This document shows positions 45,400 to 52,619 of a stretch of DNA of 64,000 nt, one piece after another. Positions within the stretch are counted from its first letter, which is position 1. Each line of letters starts with the position of its first letter. The notes beneath the pieces were generated by a model. It had not been told where the DNA came from and ran no database searches. It saw only the letters and a program-made list of their open reading frames with translations. The DNA lies in contig NZ_CP183878.1 in the NCBI RefSeq assembly GCF_048572895.1, forward strand, positions 2,232,001 to 2,296,000, written 5' to 3'. The translations under genes and the position numbers were made by a program. This DNA comes from Psychrobacillus sp048572895 (GTDB lineage: Bacteria; Bacillota; Bacilli; Bacillales_A; Planococcaceae).

Positions 45400-46020
45400 A
45401 TGGATTTCGATACTATGATAGATGAAAAGAAGTTACAAAAACAACAAGTAGTTAAACAAATGGAAGAAAAGAAACTTGAAATACTTGATGAACTAGTGAC
45501 ATTTGTAAAAGATTGGTATGATAAGCAGATTCTCAAAACTATCAAAGAGCATTCAGATATAGTAATGGACCTTGGTGATGAAAAGGCTAGAGAACTTAAA
45601 GATACAACCATTACTTTAATTGATAATACCCATGATATAGTTATGGAGTATGTAAATAAACCAAATTTATGGTGGCATGAGCAAGAAAATAACAATTCTT
45701 ACTACATATCAAGTAACAAGATATTACCCGAATTAGAAGCACCAATTAAGCATATATTTGGTGAACTGGGTTCTATTCTTTTGAAGTATGGATTGGACGG
45801 TGATCCAGCGAGACATTCAAACACATGGGTGAAGGATTATAGTAATGGTAATGGTAAAGTGAAATATGCATACGGAGTTACTTACTCTCCTAAACTTTGT
45901 AAACTTAGTAATGAGTATGTAGATTTTTTAGATCTTTGCAAAAAAATTAACGGCGAAATAGCATCAGTTGAGGATAAAAAGAAAAGAGAAAACGTTGAAG
46001 AATGGTGGAAAACTTTATAA
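45400..46020 (+). CDS. Plus-strand accessory phage gene, 206 aa
   Basis: Not recognised. Acidic/helical start (MDFDTMIDEKKLQKQQVVKQ), a central NKPNLWWHEQENNNSYY segment and a C-terminal helix. It runs against the early genes, has its own ribosome binding site (AAGGGGGAATG) and its own strong terminator, so it is an independent unit like a lysogeny-expressed 'moron'. Function could be host-related or anti-phage; nothing in the sequence proves this. Confidence 0.6.
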   Translation: MDFDTMIDEKKLQKQQVVKQMEEKKLEILDELVTFVKDWYDKQILKTIKEHSDIVMDLGDEKARELKDTTITLIDNTHDIVMEYVNKPNLWWHEQENNNSYYISSNKILPELEAPIKHIFGELGSILLKYGLDGDPARHSNTWVKDYSNGNGKVKYAYGVTYSPKLCKLSNEYVDFLDLCKKINGEIASVEDKKKRENVEEWWKTL

Positions 46021-46100
46021 CACTAGGGGTTATAAGTTTAATGAAACATAGTCCATAATGGAGGCTATTGTTGATCGCGCCATGCATTAAAATTAATACT

Positions 46101-46138
46101 AATTAAGAGAGCATAATCGCTCTCTTAATTTTTTTTGT
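46101..46138 (+). terminator. Strong terminator of the 206-aa gene
   Basis: A perfect 12-bp stem AATTAAGAGAGC/GCTCTCTTAATT followed by a T8 run. Confidence 0.92.
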
Positions 46139-46233
46139 TATATATTAATTTAGCAGAGGTATAAGATTCAAGCTATTTTGAAATGTGCCCACTTCGACAC
46201 GCTGGAACTTCTTCAGTTTTAACTCGCTGTGAC

Positions 46234-46902
46234 TTAATCTTCGTACAATAGAGCACCATTATTTATCAAGAATTCTGCAACATACTTATTGCATTTAGTT
46301 TTGCTTAGTATTTCCCCTCCCACTTTCAGCTTTCCTCTGAGATCATATTCTAAAAAGAACTCTGCGGCTTCAATAGGAGATAGAAATGTTAAATTAAATG
46401 GATTATTATCAATAACTTCAGCTTCTATTGTCACCTCACCTTCTGAACCGACCTCTACAAGCGCTCTATCAATTTTTATTTTAGCTTCAAAATTTGCTTG
46501 AAAATGCTGTTCTTTATCCTCTATTCGTTTAATAGATACTCCGTTTATTTGTTGAAAAGGACGGAGTTTTCCGTTGACTGATACAACATCTGCTACTAAT
46601 TCAATTCCATTTTGTGCTGCTTCTGCGACATCGGCTTGAGAAATATATTCATTACGAACTTTAAGATACTCTTTATACAAACTATATACTTTACCTTTTT
46701 TACTAAATTTATTTGAACGAAGTCGAACTTGATGTACCTCATTTTCACCTGTACGAACACTAATCGTTCCTACAATTTGCTCTACTGTTTCACCAGTTTG
46801 AGAATTTGTATATGATTTTTCCTCAAGATTCTTCTCCACTAATGTTCCTACTACTGTTACTTTATTTGAACCCTCTTTTAATACTTTTTTAGCTTCTGTC
46901 AT
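46234..46902 (-). CDS. Phage SSB-like / OB-fold protein
   Basis: A 222-residue protein with an N-terminal VTVVGTLVEKNLEEKSYTNS...IVGTISVRTGEN region that looks like a single-stranded DNA-binding OB fold, followed by a second, unknown domain. The ribosome binding site is AAAAAAGGGGAAAT. Early operon position fits DNA replication. Confidence 0.6.
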   Translation of the reverse strand: MTEAKKVLKEGSNKVTVVGTLVEKNLEEKSYTNSQTGETVEQIVGTISVRTGENEVHQVRLRSNKFSKKGKVYSLYKEYLKVRNEYISQADVAEAAQNGIELVADVVSVNGKLRPFQQINGVSIKRIEDKEQHFQANFEAKIKIDRALVEVGSEGEVTIEAEVIDNNPFNLTFLSPIEAAEFFLEYDLRGKLKVGGEILSKTKCNKYVAEFLINNGALLYED

Positions 46903-46940
46903 TTTAACATTTCCCCTTTTTTCTCTTGAGCACCATCTGT

Positions 46941-47447
46941 TTAACTAGCTTCTTCTATTTTGAATTGTGCTGTTGTTAAATTGATTGGTTCATTAGATGG
47001 ATCATTGTCTGTGAATTGAACTGCTGTTACTGTGTAGTCGCCAGGAGTAAGGTTATCTTCAGATAGACTTAACACTGATTGATATCGCTCTCCTGCTTGC
47101 TCAGTAGTGTCAAACATGTCATTTATATAGACAAACGTTTCTTTGCTGCCGTCAAAATTATCGTAATTTATTCCAATCTGAATCACGCTATCACCTTTAG
47201 AAACGAATAGCACAGGAATATTTCCTTCGGATGAGTCGCCTGCTGGAGTGTTAATAGTAATAGTAGCATCTCCTTTTGGACTAGTATCAGTAGGGAAAGG
47301 ATGCTCACTCTCTTTTGCAACAGTTTCTGTATCTTCTGCTTGTTCTGTTTCTACTACTTCTACATCTTCTTTTTCAGTTGTTCCAGATTCATCATTTCCA
47401 CATGCTGCCAATAATACAATTAACGAAAATATTAATATTTTCTTCAT
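46941..47447 (-). CDS. Prophage-encoded lipoprotein, 168 aa
   Basis: A signal peptide ending in the lipobox LLAAC (mature Cys17), then a Glu/Thr/Asp-rich linker and a beta-sandwich-like C-terminal domain (GDYTVTAVQFTDND). It would sit on the outer face of the membrane. It is a candidate superinfection-exclusion or surface-modifying protein; it has no homologue I recognise. Confidence 0.8.
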   Translation of the reverse strand: MKKILIFSLIVLLAACGNDESGTTEKEDVEVVETEQAEDTETVAKESEHPFPTDTSPKGDATITINTPAGDSSEGNIPVLFVSKGDSVIQIGINYDNFDGSKETFVYINDMFDTTEQAGERYQSVLSLSEDNLTPGDYTVTAVQFTDNDPSNEPINLTTAQFKIEEAS

Positions 47448-47519
47448 ATAATCTCTCCATTTCTATTTTCTTCTATTATGAATTCTATAGTAACACATGT
47501 ATGGAAATAATTGGTTTAT

Positions 47520-47765
47520 TTATTGTGCAGCTTCTTCATCTTCCCATTGCTTTTCTTCGTCAATCCATTCAGCATCGTTTAAATGAAGCTCAACTTCTTT
47601 TAAAACTGTTTCAGCCCCAAATTCATTTTTCAGATTGAATTCATGAGTAGCAAGTGTCATGTAATTAAAGAAGTTTTTAACCTGTTCTGGTGTAAGGCTT
47701 GTAGTTGCTGTGAATGTGTAAGATACGAAAGTTTGTGCTTCTTTTGCTACGATTGGTTGTGTCAT
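47520..47765 (-). CDS. Hypothetical early phage protein, 81 aa
   Basis: Starts MTQPIVAKEAQTFVSYTFTA (ATG 47765 with TATGGAGGAAAT; a longer frame reaches 47840) and ends in an acidic tail. Not recognised. Confidence 0.55.
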   Translation of the reverse strand: MTQPIVAKEAQTFVSYTFTATTSLTPEQVKNFFNYMTLATHEFNLKNEFGAETVLKEVELHLNDAEWIDEEKQWEDEEAAQ

Positions 47766-47893
47766 TTTTATTTCCTCCATAGTTTGTATTTTAGTTTGAA
47801 TGCTAGTTCGTATAAGCTCGATTTCTTTTTCCTTTGACAAATTGGGGGATGCTCTATATTTCTATTATCATATAAAGCATTCGCCAACCTACT

Positions 47894-48073
47894 TCACCAT
47901 AATTTTGAAGTTAAAAAGTAGCCGATAATTTCTTCTAGAGAGGCTTTCCCCAGTGTATCAATTGTCTCTTCATCCTGTATTTTCTTAGCCATAATCAAAC
48001 GATTGGACTTAAACTTTTCTAATTTTACCAAATGGTCTTCTGACAAATTTATTTCTAAGTTAACTGAAAGCAT
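47894..48073 (-). CDS. Small early phage protein, 59 aa
   Basis: MLSVNLEINLSEDHLVKLEK and onward, ending YFLTSKLW, from ATG 48073 with ATGGAGGGAAA. It is the first gene after the leftward promoter of the control region. Function unknown. Confidence 0.6.
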   Translation of the reverse strand: MLSVNLEINLSEDHLVKLEKFKSNRLIMAKKIQDEETIDTLGKASLEEIIGYFLTSKLW

Positions 48074-48114
48074 CTTTTTCCCTCCATTTCCTTTATTTTC
48101 TTTTGTTAATTAAT

Positions 48115-48205
48115 ACTTTATCGCATATACGTTAAACTGTCAACTATTTATTTATCGTATTTGCGATAAATCTTTATTTACCTTTATGCGATAAAGTGTT
48201 ATAAT
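48115..48205. promoter_or_regulatory. Divergent phage control region with palindromic operators
   Basis: ACTTTATCGCATA (48115-48127) and TATGCGATAAAGT (48185-48197) are perfect 13-bp inverted copies, with a 20-bp palindrome TTTATCG-N6-CGATAAA (48151-48170) between them. Leftward promoter: TTGACA (48138-48143, minus) and TAAAGT (48115-48120) at 17 bp spacing. Rightward promoter: TATAAT at 48200-48205 with a weak -35. The outer copies overlap the leftward -10 and the rightward promoter. This layout fits an immunity-type switch controlled by the HTH protein at 48236. Confidence 0.8.
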
Positions 48206-48235
48206 AAGAGTATAGGAAAGGAGTTTATAAATACG

Positions 48236-48457
48236 ATGAAAAAAGTTGAAATTCTTTTAGGACAAATCCTAAAAGAAAAGAAGATGACACAAGGTGAATT
48301 TGCAAAGATTGCAGGTTTAAGACCTAACGCAGTAAGTAATCTTTCTAGGGGCTACGTTGATCGGTTATCAATCGAACACTTAGAAAAAATCGTAAACACT
48401 CTGGATTTAAACGACATTAACGAAATCATCACTCTCAAAGAAGTTGAAGACGAATAA
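48236..48457 (+). CDS. HTH regulator next to divergent operators (likely repressor)
   Basis: A 73-residue XRE-family protein with one helix-turn-helix (MTQGEFAKIAGLRPNAVSNL) and no oligomerisation or protease-sensitive domain. AAAGGAG lies before the start. It is transcribed away from the early genes, with three operator sites in its promoter region, so it is the best candidate for the lysogeny repressor, though much smaller than lambda CI. Confidence 0.75.
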   Translation: MKKVEILLGQILKEKKMTQGEFAKIAGLRPNAVSNLSRGYVDRLSIEHLEKIVNTLDLNDINEIITLKEVEDE

Positions 48458-48463
48458 CACTTA

Positions 48464-48495
48464 AGAGGTAACTGGACATTCAGTAACCTCTTTTT
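48464..48495 (+). terminator. Terminator after the HTH regulator
   Basis: The stem AGAGGTAACTG/CAGTAACCTCT (one mismatch) is followed by TTTTT, on the plus strand. Confidence 0.7.
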
Positions 48496-48508
48496 AATGC
48501 AAACTATT

Positions 48509-49081
48509 TTATTGAGGAGTAACCGATTCTCCAAGTGTTTTTAAAATACCAAGTAACATTGGCGACAGCTGGATTAAACAAAATCCCAAACTTGCTTTCA
48601 TAACTCCGCTCATAGCTCTTTCTTCATTGCCAAAAAGTAAAAAGAACATTGAACCAACAACCATAATAGATGCAATCGGAAATGAGATTGTGACCATTAA
48701 TTGAAGAATTGGATCCAGAACAGTTGTCAAAACATCAAGTGAAGCATCTCCAATCGCATTTACAGGAATCATGTTAGCATCACTATAAGCAATAGGAGTT
48801 TGAGTCAATTGTGAAATAGGAGTCATGATTTCCGTAGGTTCGATAATAGGGGTAGATGAAACAGGAATCATTTGAGTAGATTGTTCTATGATTGGAGTAG
48901 GTTTATCAAATGCCATGAATCCTAATATTGCAGATGTCGGAACGAGTGCTGCAATCATATATGTTTCTTTAGTTGCGTACTCGCTTCTATTATCCGATTC
49001 ATCTTGAAAACGATGTGAGTAGTCTGTATATTCACTCTCAGGCACAACTTCAATTTTTGGTTGTCTTTTAAACATTCGCAT
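48509..49081 (-). CDS. Membrane protein of the FtsK/relaxation gene group
   Basis: A 190-residue protein with one hydrophobic segment after YMIAALVPTSAILGFMAF and a C-terminal pair (MVTISFPIASIMVVGSMFFL and SLGFCLIQLSPMLLG). A Pro/Thr/Ile-rich linker with repeated TPIIE and TPI motifs lies between. Unknown function; the neighbours suggest a DNA-transfer or segregation role at the membrane. It is the only clearly membrane-spanning prophage product apart from the tape measure protein. Confidence 0.65.
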   Translation of the reverse strand: MRMFKRQPKIEVVPESEYTDYSHRFQDESDNRSEYATKETYMIAALVPTSAILGFMAFDKPTPIIEQSTQMIPVSSTPIIEPTEIMTPISQLTQTPIAYSDANMIPVNAIGDASLDVLTTVLDPILQLMVTISFPIASIMVVGSMFFLLFGNEERAMSGVMKASLGFCLIQLSPMLLGILKTLGESVTPQ

Positions 49082-49089
49082 TCCTCCTC

Positions 49090-49683
49090 TTATTTGATGT
49101 CACTAATTGTATACACTTTCACTTTTAAGCCCTCACACGCTTCTAATAACTGTTTCCGTCTTAATTCAGTAGTTGTAAGCCATAAAAGTGTCGGATAGTA
49201 CCCAAATTGTAGTAGAAAATTTTGTATCATTTGTTTATACCTTTTTATTTTTTCTCTATTTTCCTTCATCGTCTGTATATTGTCGACTTCCAAAAAATGT
49301 TTAAAGTTGTTTTTGGTGAACATAGCATCTACCACAATATTATTCTTTTCGACTATTACTTTTATTTCATTTTGCCAGTCTCTAGGACAACCATAAAATA
49401 AATAAAACTGATTTCTCATAATAGTGTGTTGTACATGACTTCCCTTTTTCCTTATCTTGTCGCAATCGACATATTCACGACCAATTTTAGATAGATAATA
49501 TACTGTTTGATGCCCTTCTTTTACTGTCATTAGATAATCAGACAAGTTGAAAAGTACTCTATTCGTATTTCTTACTTTTCCTAACTTGAAGCGTCTACTT
49601 AATTGATCTCGTGTGAGGAAATCAAGCTCTTTCAAAAGAAATAAGATTTGCTGGTCTCGACTCGATAATTGTTTTCTTTTCAA
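49090..49683 (-). CDS. Replication-relaxation family protein
   Basis: A 197-residue protein starting at TTG 49683 (AAGGAGG upstream). SSRDQQILFLLKELDFLTRD and RRFKLGKVRNTNRVLFNLSD form an N-terminal winged helix, and the C-terminal half has DWQNEIKVIVEKNNIVVDAM and a FLEVDN nuclease-like segment. This resembles plasmid/phage replication-relaxation proteins. The gene overlaps the end of the FtsK-like gene by about 60 bp. Confidence 0.65.
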   Translation of the reverse strand: MKRKQLSSRDQQILFLLKELDFLTRDQLSRRFKLGKVRNTNRVLFNLSDYLMTVKEGHQTVYYLSKIGREYVDCDKIRKKGSHVQHTIMRNQFYLFYGCPRDWQNEIKVIVEKNNIVVDAMFTKNNFKHFLEVDNIQTMKENREKIKRYKQMIQNFLLQFGYYPTLLWLTTTELRRKQLLEACEGLKVKVYTISDIK

Positions 49684-50929
49684 GTATGATTTCCTCCTTT
49701 TTGACAATGTGAGGAGTAATTGCATTATGGATGATTTCAGATGTAATTAGAGGAGTTTGAAGTATTTCTCGTTTAGATGCTGTTTGATAGATAGCCCTCC
49801 CAACGACTTGTGGGAGCAATTCTCCACCACTAGAATCCAATACTACTCTTGAAGCGACTTCGGACTGTACACGGAAACATATCTTTGCATCTGAATTTTG
49901 TTTTACTTGCCTTGGTAAAACATCTCCAACAGGATATTGAGTGGCTAGTATTTGATGGAATCCATTTGAACGTCCAATTCTAGCTATTTGAGACATATAT
50001 GTCTGACACTGCAATTTTAAATCCTTGTCAGCCTTTCCAATTCCCTCCGCTGGATTCAGCTCTCCAGATTCATCGATTATAACGAAGTGTCTCTCATTGA
50101 TATTTGCTTCTTTAACATTTTTCTTTCCCATCATTCTTAAACGACTCTGTATGTCTCTCATAGTCTCGTAGGCTTGCTGTAGTGTCGCTAGAGCTTCTTC
50201 AGGCTCATAGGCGATTGATACTGTCTGTTTTAGGTTTTCGTAGTCAGAGAACTCTACACCACCCTTTAAATCGATTAGGTGAAACTTCACATTGTCTGGT
50301 TGTGATTGGAGTAAACTGATAATCATAGAATTTAAGAAAGACGACTTTCCATATCCGCTTGAGCCACCTATTACTATGTGCGGTATTACATTGAAATCAT
50401 GATATCTGAATGTATTTTTCTCTCTTGTCAGTCCTACAGGTATCTTCCAATCTTCACCTGTTTGAAATGGGACAAGCGTTGATAATGGCTCATCATATAC
50501 ACGAACTATCAACAATCCATCATATAGAAGCTCAATTTCCTTTTTGTCCGTCAACTTGTTAGTCCATAGGTCTTTTATGTTTTCAATGATATTTGAATCC
50601 AATGGGAATAACGTTTTTAAATCATTAACCGTTATTCGTTTCCTTCTGTTGTTTAAGCCATCCTCTAGGATTCTCTGTTTCTTTAAATAGTCCTCATAGC
50701 TTCTACCATAGGGAATACGGAACTTGTATTCAAAAAATCCCGGATGCTTCTTCTTCCTTATCAATTGAGTAGTTAAAGTTCTTCCTGTGGAGCCGTCTTT
50801 CACATTCAGACCACTTAGCGAGATAATTCGTTGAATCTTTCCGCTATCATTTTTTTCCGTTCCCTTTTTCATATAAGCTGCGATTCCTATTCCACTAAAT
50901 AAAGTTGTGCTCAAAATTTCAAATATCAT
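49622..50929 (-). CDS. FtsK/SpoIIIE-type DNA translocase domain protein
   Basis: A 435-residue protein with one hydrophobic N-terminal segment, Walker A GGSSGYGKSS (residues 188-197) and Walker B-like HFVIIDE, followed by ARIGRSNGFHQILATQYP, a signature of the FtsK/HerA translocase family. It lacks the long membrane domain and gamma domain of chromosomal FtsK. Related genes occur in Bacillus plasmids and temperate phages. Confidence 0.85.
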   Translation of the reverse strand: MIFEILSTTLFSGIGIAAYMKKGTEKNDSGKIQRIISLSGLNVKDGSTGRTLTTQLIRKKKHPGFFEYKFRIPYGRSYEDYLKKQRILEDGLNNRRKRITVNDLKTLFPLDSNIIENIKDLWTNKLTDKKEIELLYDGLLIVRVYDEPLSTLVPFQTGEDWKIPVGLTREKNTFRYHDFNVIPHIVIGGSSGYGKSSFLNSMIISLLQSQPDNVKFHLIDLKGGVEFSDYENLKQTVSIAYEPEEALATLQQAYETMRDIQSRLRMMGKKNVKEANINERHFVIIDESGELNPAEGIGKADKDLKLQCQTYMSQIARIGRSNGFHQILATQYPVGDVLPRQVKQNSDAKICFRVQSEVASRVVLDSSGGELLPQVVGRAIYQTASKREILQTPLITSEIIHNAITPHIVKKEEIILEKKTIIESRPANLISFERA

Positions 50930-51130
50930 TCAAACATTCCCCCTTAGTTCCTCTTCGCCACAGGGTTATATATATCTATATATAGTTGCACAAAACTAGT
51001 ATGCTTGAAATATGCGTTAAACTATTGATATAGCAGGATTTTAACGATACCAAGTAGAAGTACTAGGGTAGCAATTAATTTAGTAGCGTATTAGGTAGTC
51101 GAGTTGGCATGTTATATCCTATTACACTAA

Positions 51131-51180
51131 ACATAAAAAAATTACACATATAATAAAAAATTTACATTTAACATAAAAAA
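51131..51180. repeat. 20-bp periodic repeats upstream of the HTH gene
   Basis: Three near-direct repeats with 20-bp period: ACATAAAAAAATTACA at 51131, TAATAAAAAATTTACA at 51151 and ACATAAAAAAGG at 51171. They lie just before the ribosome binding site of the regulator at 51193. Likely operators for that regulator, though the sequence is AT-rich. Confidence 0.55.
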
Positions 51181-51192
51181 GGAGTATTCGCT

Positions 51193-51408
51193 ATGGGTCA
51201 TGAAATTAAGATAAAATTGGATCAGTTATTGTTTGATAACAGAATGACATATCAAGAGCTTGCTGATAGAACTGGATTGTCCACACGAACTATTTCTGAA
51301 TTAGTAAACAACAAAGTTGAAAGAATACCGAAGAAAGCGATTTGTTTAATTGCTGATGCTTTAAGTATTGATGATATAAGTCAGATAATTGATTTTAAAA
51401 AAGCGTGA
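51193..51408 (+). CDS. Second XRE-type HTH regulator, 71 aa
   Basis: One helix-turn-helix (MTYQELADRTGLSTRTISEL) followed by an acidic end. A paralogue in design of the regulator at 48236. The start has AAAAAGGAG. It is transcribed against the replication-type gene, with which it overlaps by 14 bp at the 3' ends. It may control the FtsK group or the replication gene. Confidence 0.75.
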   Translation: MGHEIKIKLDQLLFDNRMTYQELADRTGLSTRTISELVNNKVERIPKKAICLIADALSIDDISQIIDFKKA

Positions 51409-52225
51409 CGAATTCACCACTCATATTCACATAGCCAAATAGTGGTTTTTCATTGATTTCAGTTGATTCTGAGCCTTCTAGGTCATATAGCGACTTGTCT
51501 ATCATCTTCTTCAAAGTACCGTTAAAATAACCTGTTAAACTCTTTATCTGTTTCTTTTTGCTAGACTGCATAGTTACAACTAAAGACTGTATCGCTAAAG
51601 CCTCAAGTTGCTCTTTTATGTCGCTAAAAATATCCCACTTCAGCATCTGGATAGACTGAGCTTTAAAAATGCCAAACAGACGGCACACAAGCTTCTGATT
51701 GCCTTCTCCTAGGAAAGACTCTACTAGTCCCTTGAAACGACTGTAGTAAGTCTTAGGATAGCTTACAGGTGCTTGTGTATACGTATTATTAATAAAGTTA
51801 TTTTGTTTATAAAGAGAATAAGGTTCATTGTCTGTTTTAGTCGCTTCAGTAGTTGGTGTAACTGATATAGTACTCTCTTGGCGAGTGTCCATATGCGACT
51901 GTTCAAATGGAAGAATTAGATAGATGTTAGCTCCAAATCCTTTAGAAACTTTTCTAATAAATGGGATACGCTTAATAATCCCAAGCTTCTCAAGTTTTTT
52001 GATACATCTTCTAATAGTGGAGTTAGATTTTTCTAGCTTCTTTTCGATCGTTTCATGCTTTAGTTGTGACACACCTGCATATTTGCACGAAAAACGACTA
52101 AGTAAAGCTAATACTTCTTTTTCTGTAGAGTTTAAGTGGAAGTGGTTGTGAGAGAGGTGTAAAGCTACTGCTTCATTCATTTCGTGCTTGTTATTAAAAG
52201 TTTGATAATCTGATAAGTAGTTCAT
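51395..52225 (-). CDS. Winged-helix replication-type protein
   Basis: A 276-residue protein. The N-terminal winged helix (STEKEVLALLSRFSCKYAGV...ETIEKKLEKSNSTIRRCIKKLEKLGII, shown in parts: KSNSTIRRCIKKLEKLG) is like phage and plasmid replication initiators or DnaD-type loaders. The C-terminal part (SLTGYFNGTLKKMIDKSLYD) resembles plasmid helix-turn-helix replication proteins. It is the first gene at the right end of the prophage. A role in starting replication is inference. Confidence 0.6.
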   Translation of the reverse strand: MNYLSDYQTFNNKHEMNEAVALHLSHNHFHLNSTEKEVLALLSRFSCKYAGVSQLKHETIEKKLEKSNSTIRRCIKKLEKLGIIKRIPFIRKVSKGFGANIYLILPFEQSHMDTRQESTISVTPTTEATKTDNEPYSLYKQNNFINNTYTQAPVSYPKTYYSRFKGLVESFLGEGNQKLVCRLFGIFKAQSIQMLKWDIFSDIKEQLEALAIQSLVVTMQSSKKKQIKSLTGYFNGTLKKMIDKSLYDLEGSESTEINEKPLFGYVNMSGEFVTLF

Positions 52226-52327
52226 CTGATTTAGCTCCCGTTGAAACTAAAAAGAAGCCTTACCTATGTAATCCTAACCCTTGAAATTTTTATGAAAATC
52301 AAGTAGAATTGTCCTTAGATAAGTAGT

Positions 52328-52378
52328 AGTGTTTGTTCCCAACTGTCGGCAAAACGAGAGGGAATAAGCACTCTTTTT
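52328..52378 (+). terminator. Plus-strand terminator near attR
   Basis: AGTGTTTGTTCCC pairs with GGGAATAAGCACT (11 of 13 paired, plus G-U), followed by TTTTT. It would stop plus-strand transcripts before they run antisense into comGC'. Confidence 0.65.
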
Positions 52379-52390
52379 AATTCCGCATAT

Positions 52391-52609
52391 TTAAGGAACG
52401 CTCTCAACCGTTGATACTACTGGTTTTTTAGAGAGGTTGCTTATTCCCCTCATTATATTTACAAATGCTTGACAGCTTTTTTCATCAATATTTGCAGAAT
52501 GCTTTGTCACATTAGGTATTGATATAAGGATCAATACCGATATAATAAGCAAAACAATCATCATTTCCACTAGAGTAAAACCTCGATTATTTTTCAGTAA
52601 TTTTTTCAT
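52391..52609 (-). pseudogene. comGC: comGC 5' half fused to prophage codons
   Basis: Starts at ATG 52609 (AAAGGAG before it) with the complete prepilin signal NNRGFTLVEMMIVLLIISVL and reaches the core ATG at 52451-52453. It then reads 20 prophage codons (RGISNLSKKPVVSTVESVP) to a stop at 52391. The product is 72 residues and lacks the conserved C-terminal part. The last cysteine before the junction (SCQAF) and the CPNG in the 3' half show both pieces belong to one gene. Confidence 0.92.
52431..52454. repeat. attR of the comGC prophage
   Basis: Right attachment site. The core CATT is at 52451-52454, and the prophage half carries GAGAGGTTGCTT at 52431-52442, the inverted copy of the attL arm. 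The chromosomal half continues comGC 5' coding sequence. The crossover is placed at the core by the restored ComGC reading frame. Confidence 0.85.
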
Positions 52610-52619
52610 AATTTCTCCT

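Larger units (their letters stand above)
15621..52453. mobile_element. Siphovirus-type prophage integrated in comGC
   Basis: About 36.8 kb of phage genes between the two halves of comGC: serine integrase, complete head, connector and long non-contractile tail genes, terminase, replication and control genes. Nearly all genes are on the minus strand, co-oriented with the comG operon. attL and attR share CATT, and their prophage arms are inverted copies of each other. I see no holin or endolysin. Whether it can excise and make particles cannot be told from sequence alone, but no structural gene is visibly broken. Confidence 0.93.

Noticed and set aside
45378..45695. A 105-residue serine-rich minus-strand frame overlapping the plus-strand 206-residue gene
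   Set aside because: It is antisense to a gene with a good ribosome binding site and terminator and shows the typical Ser/Leu bias of a shadow frame.
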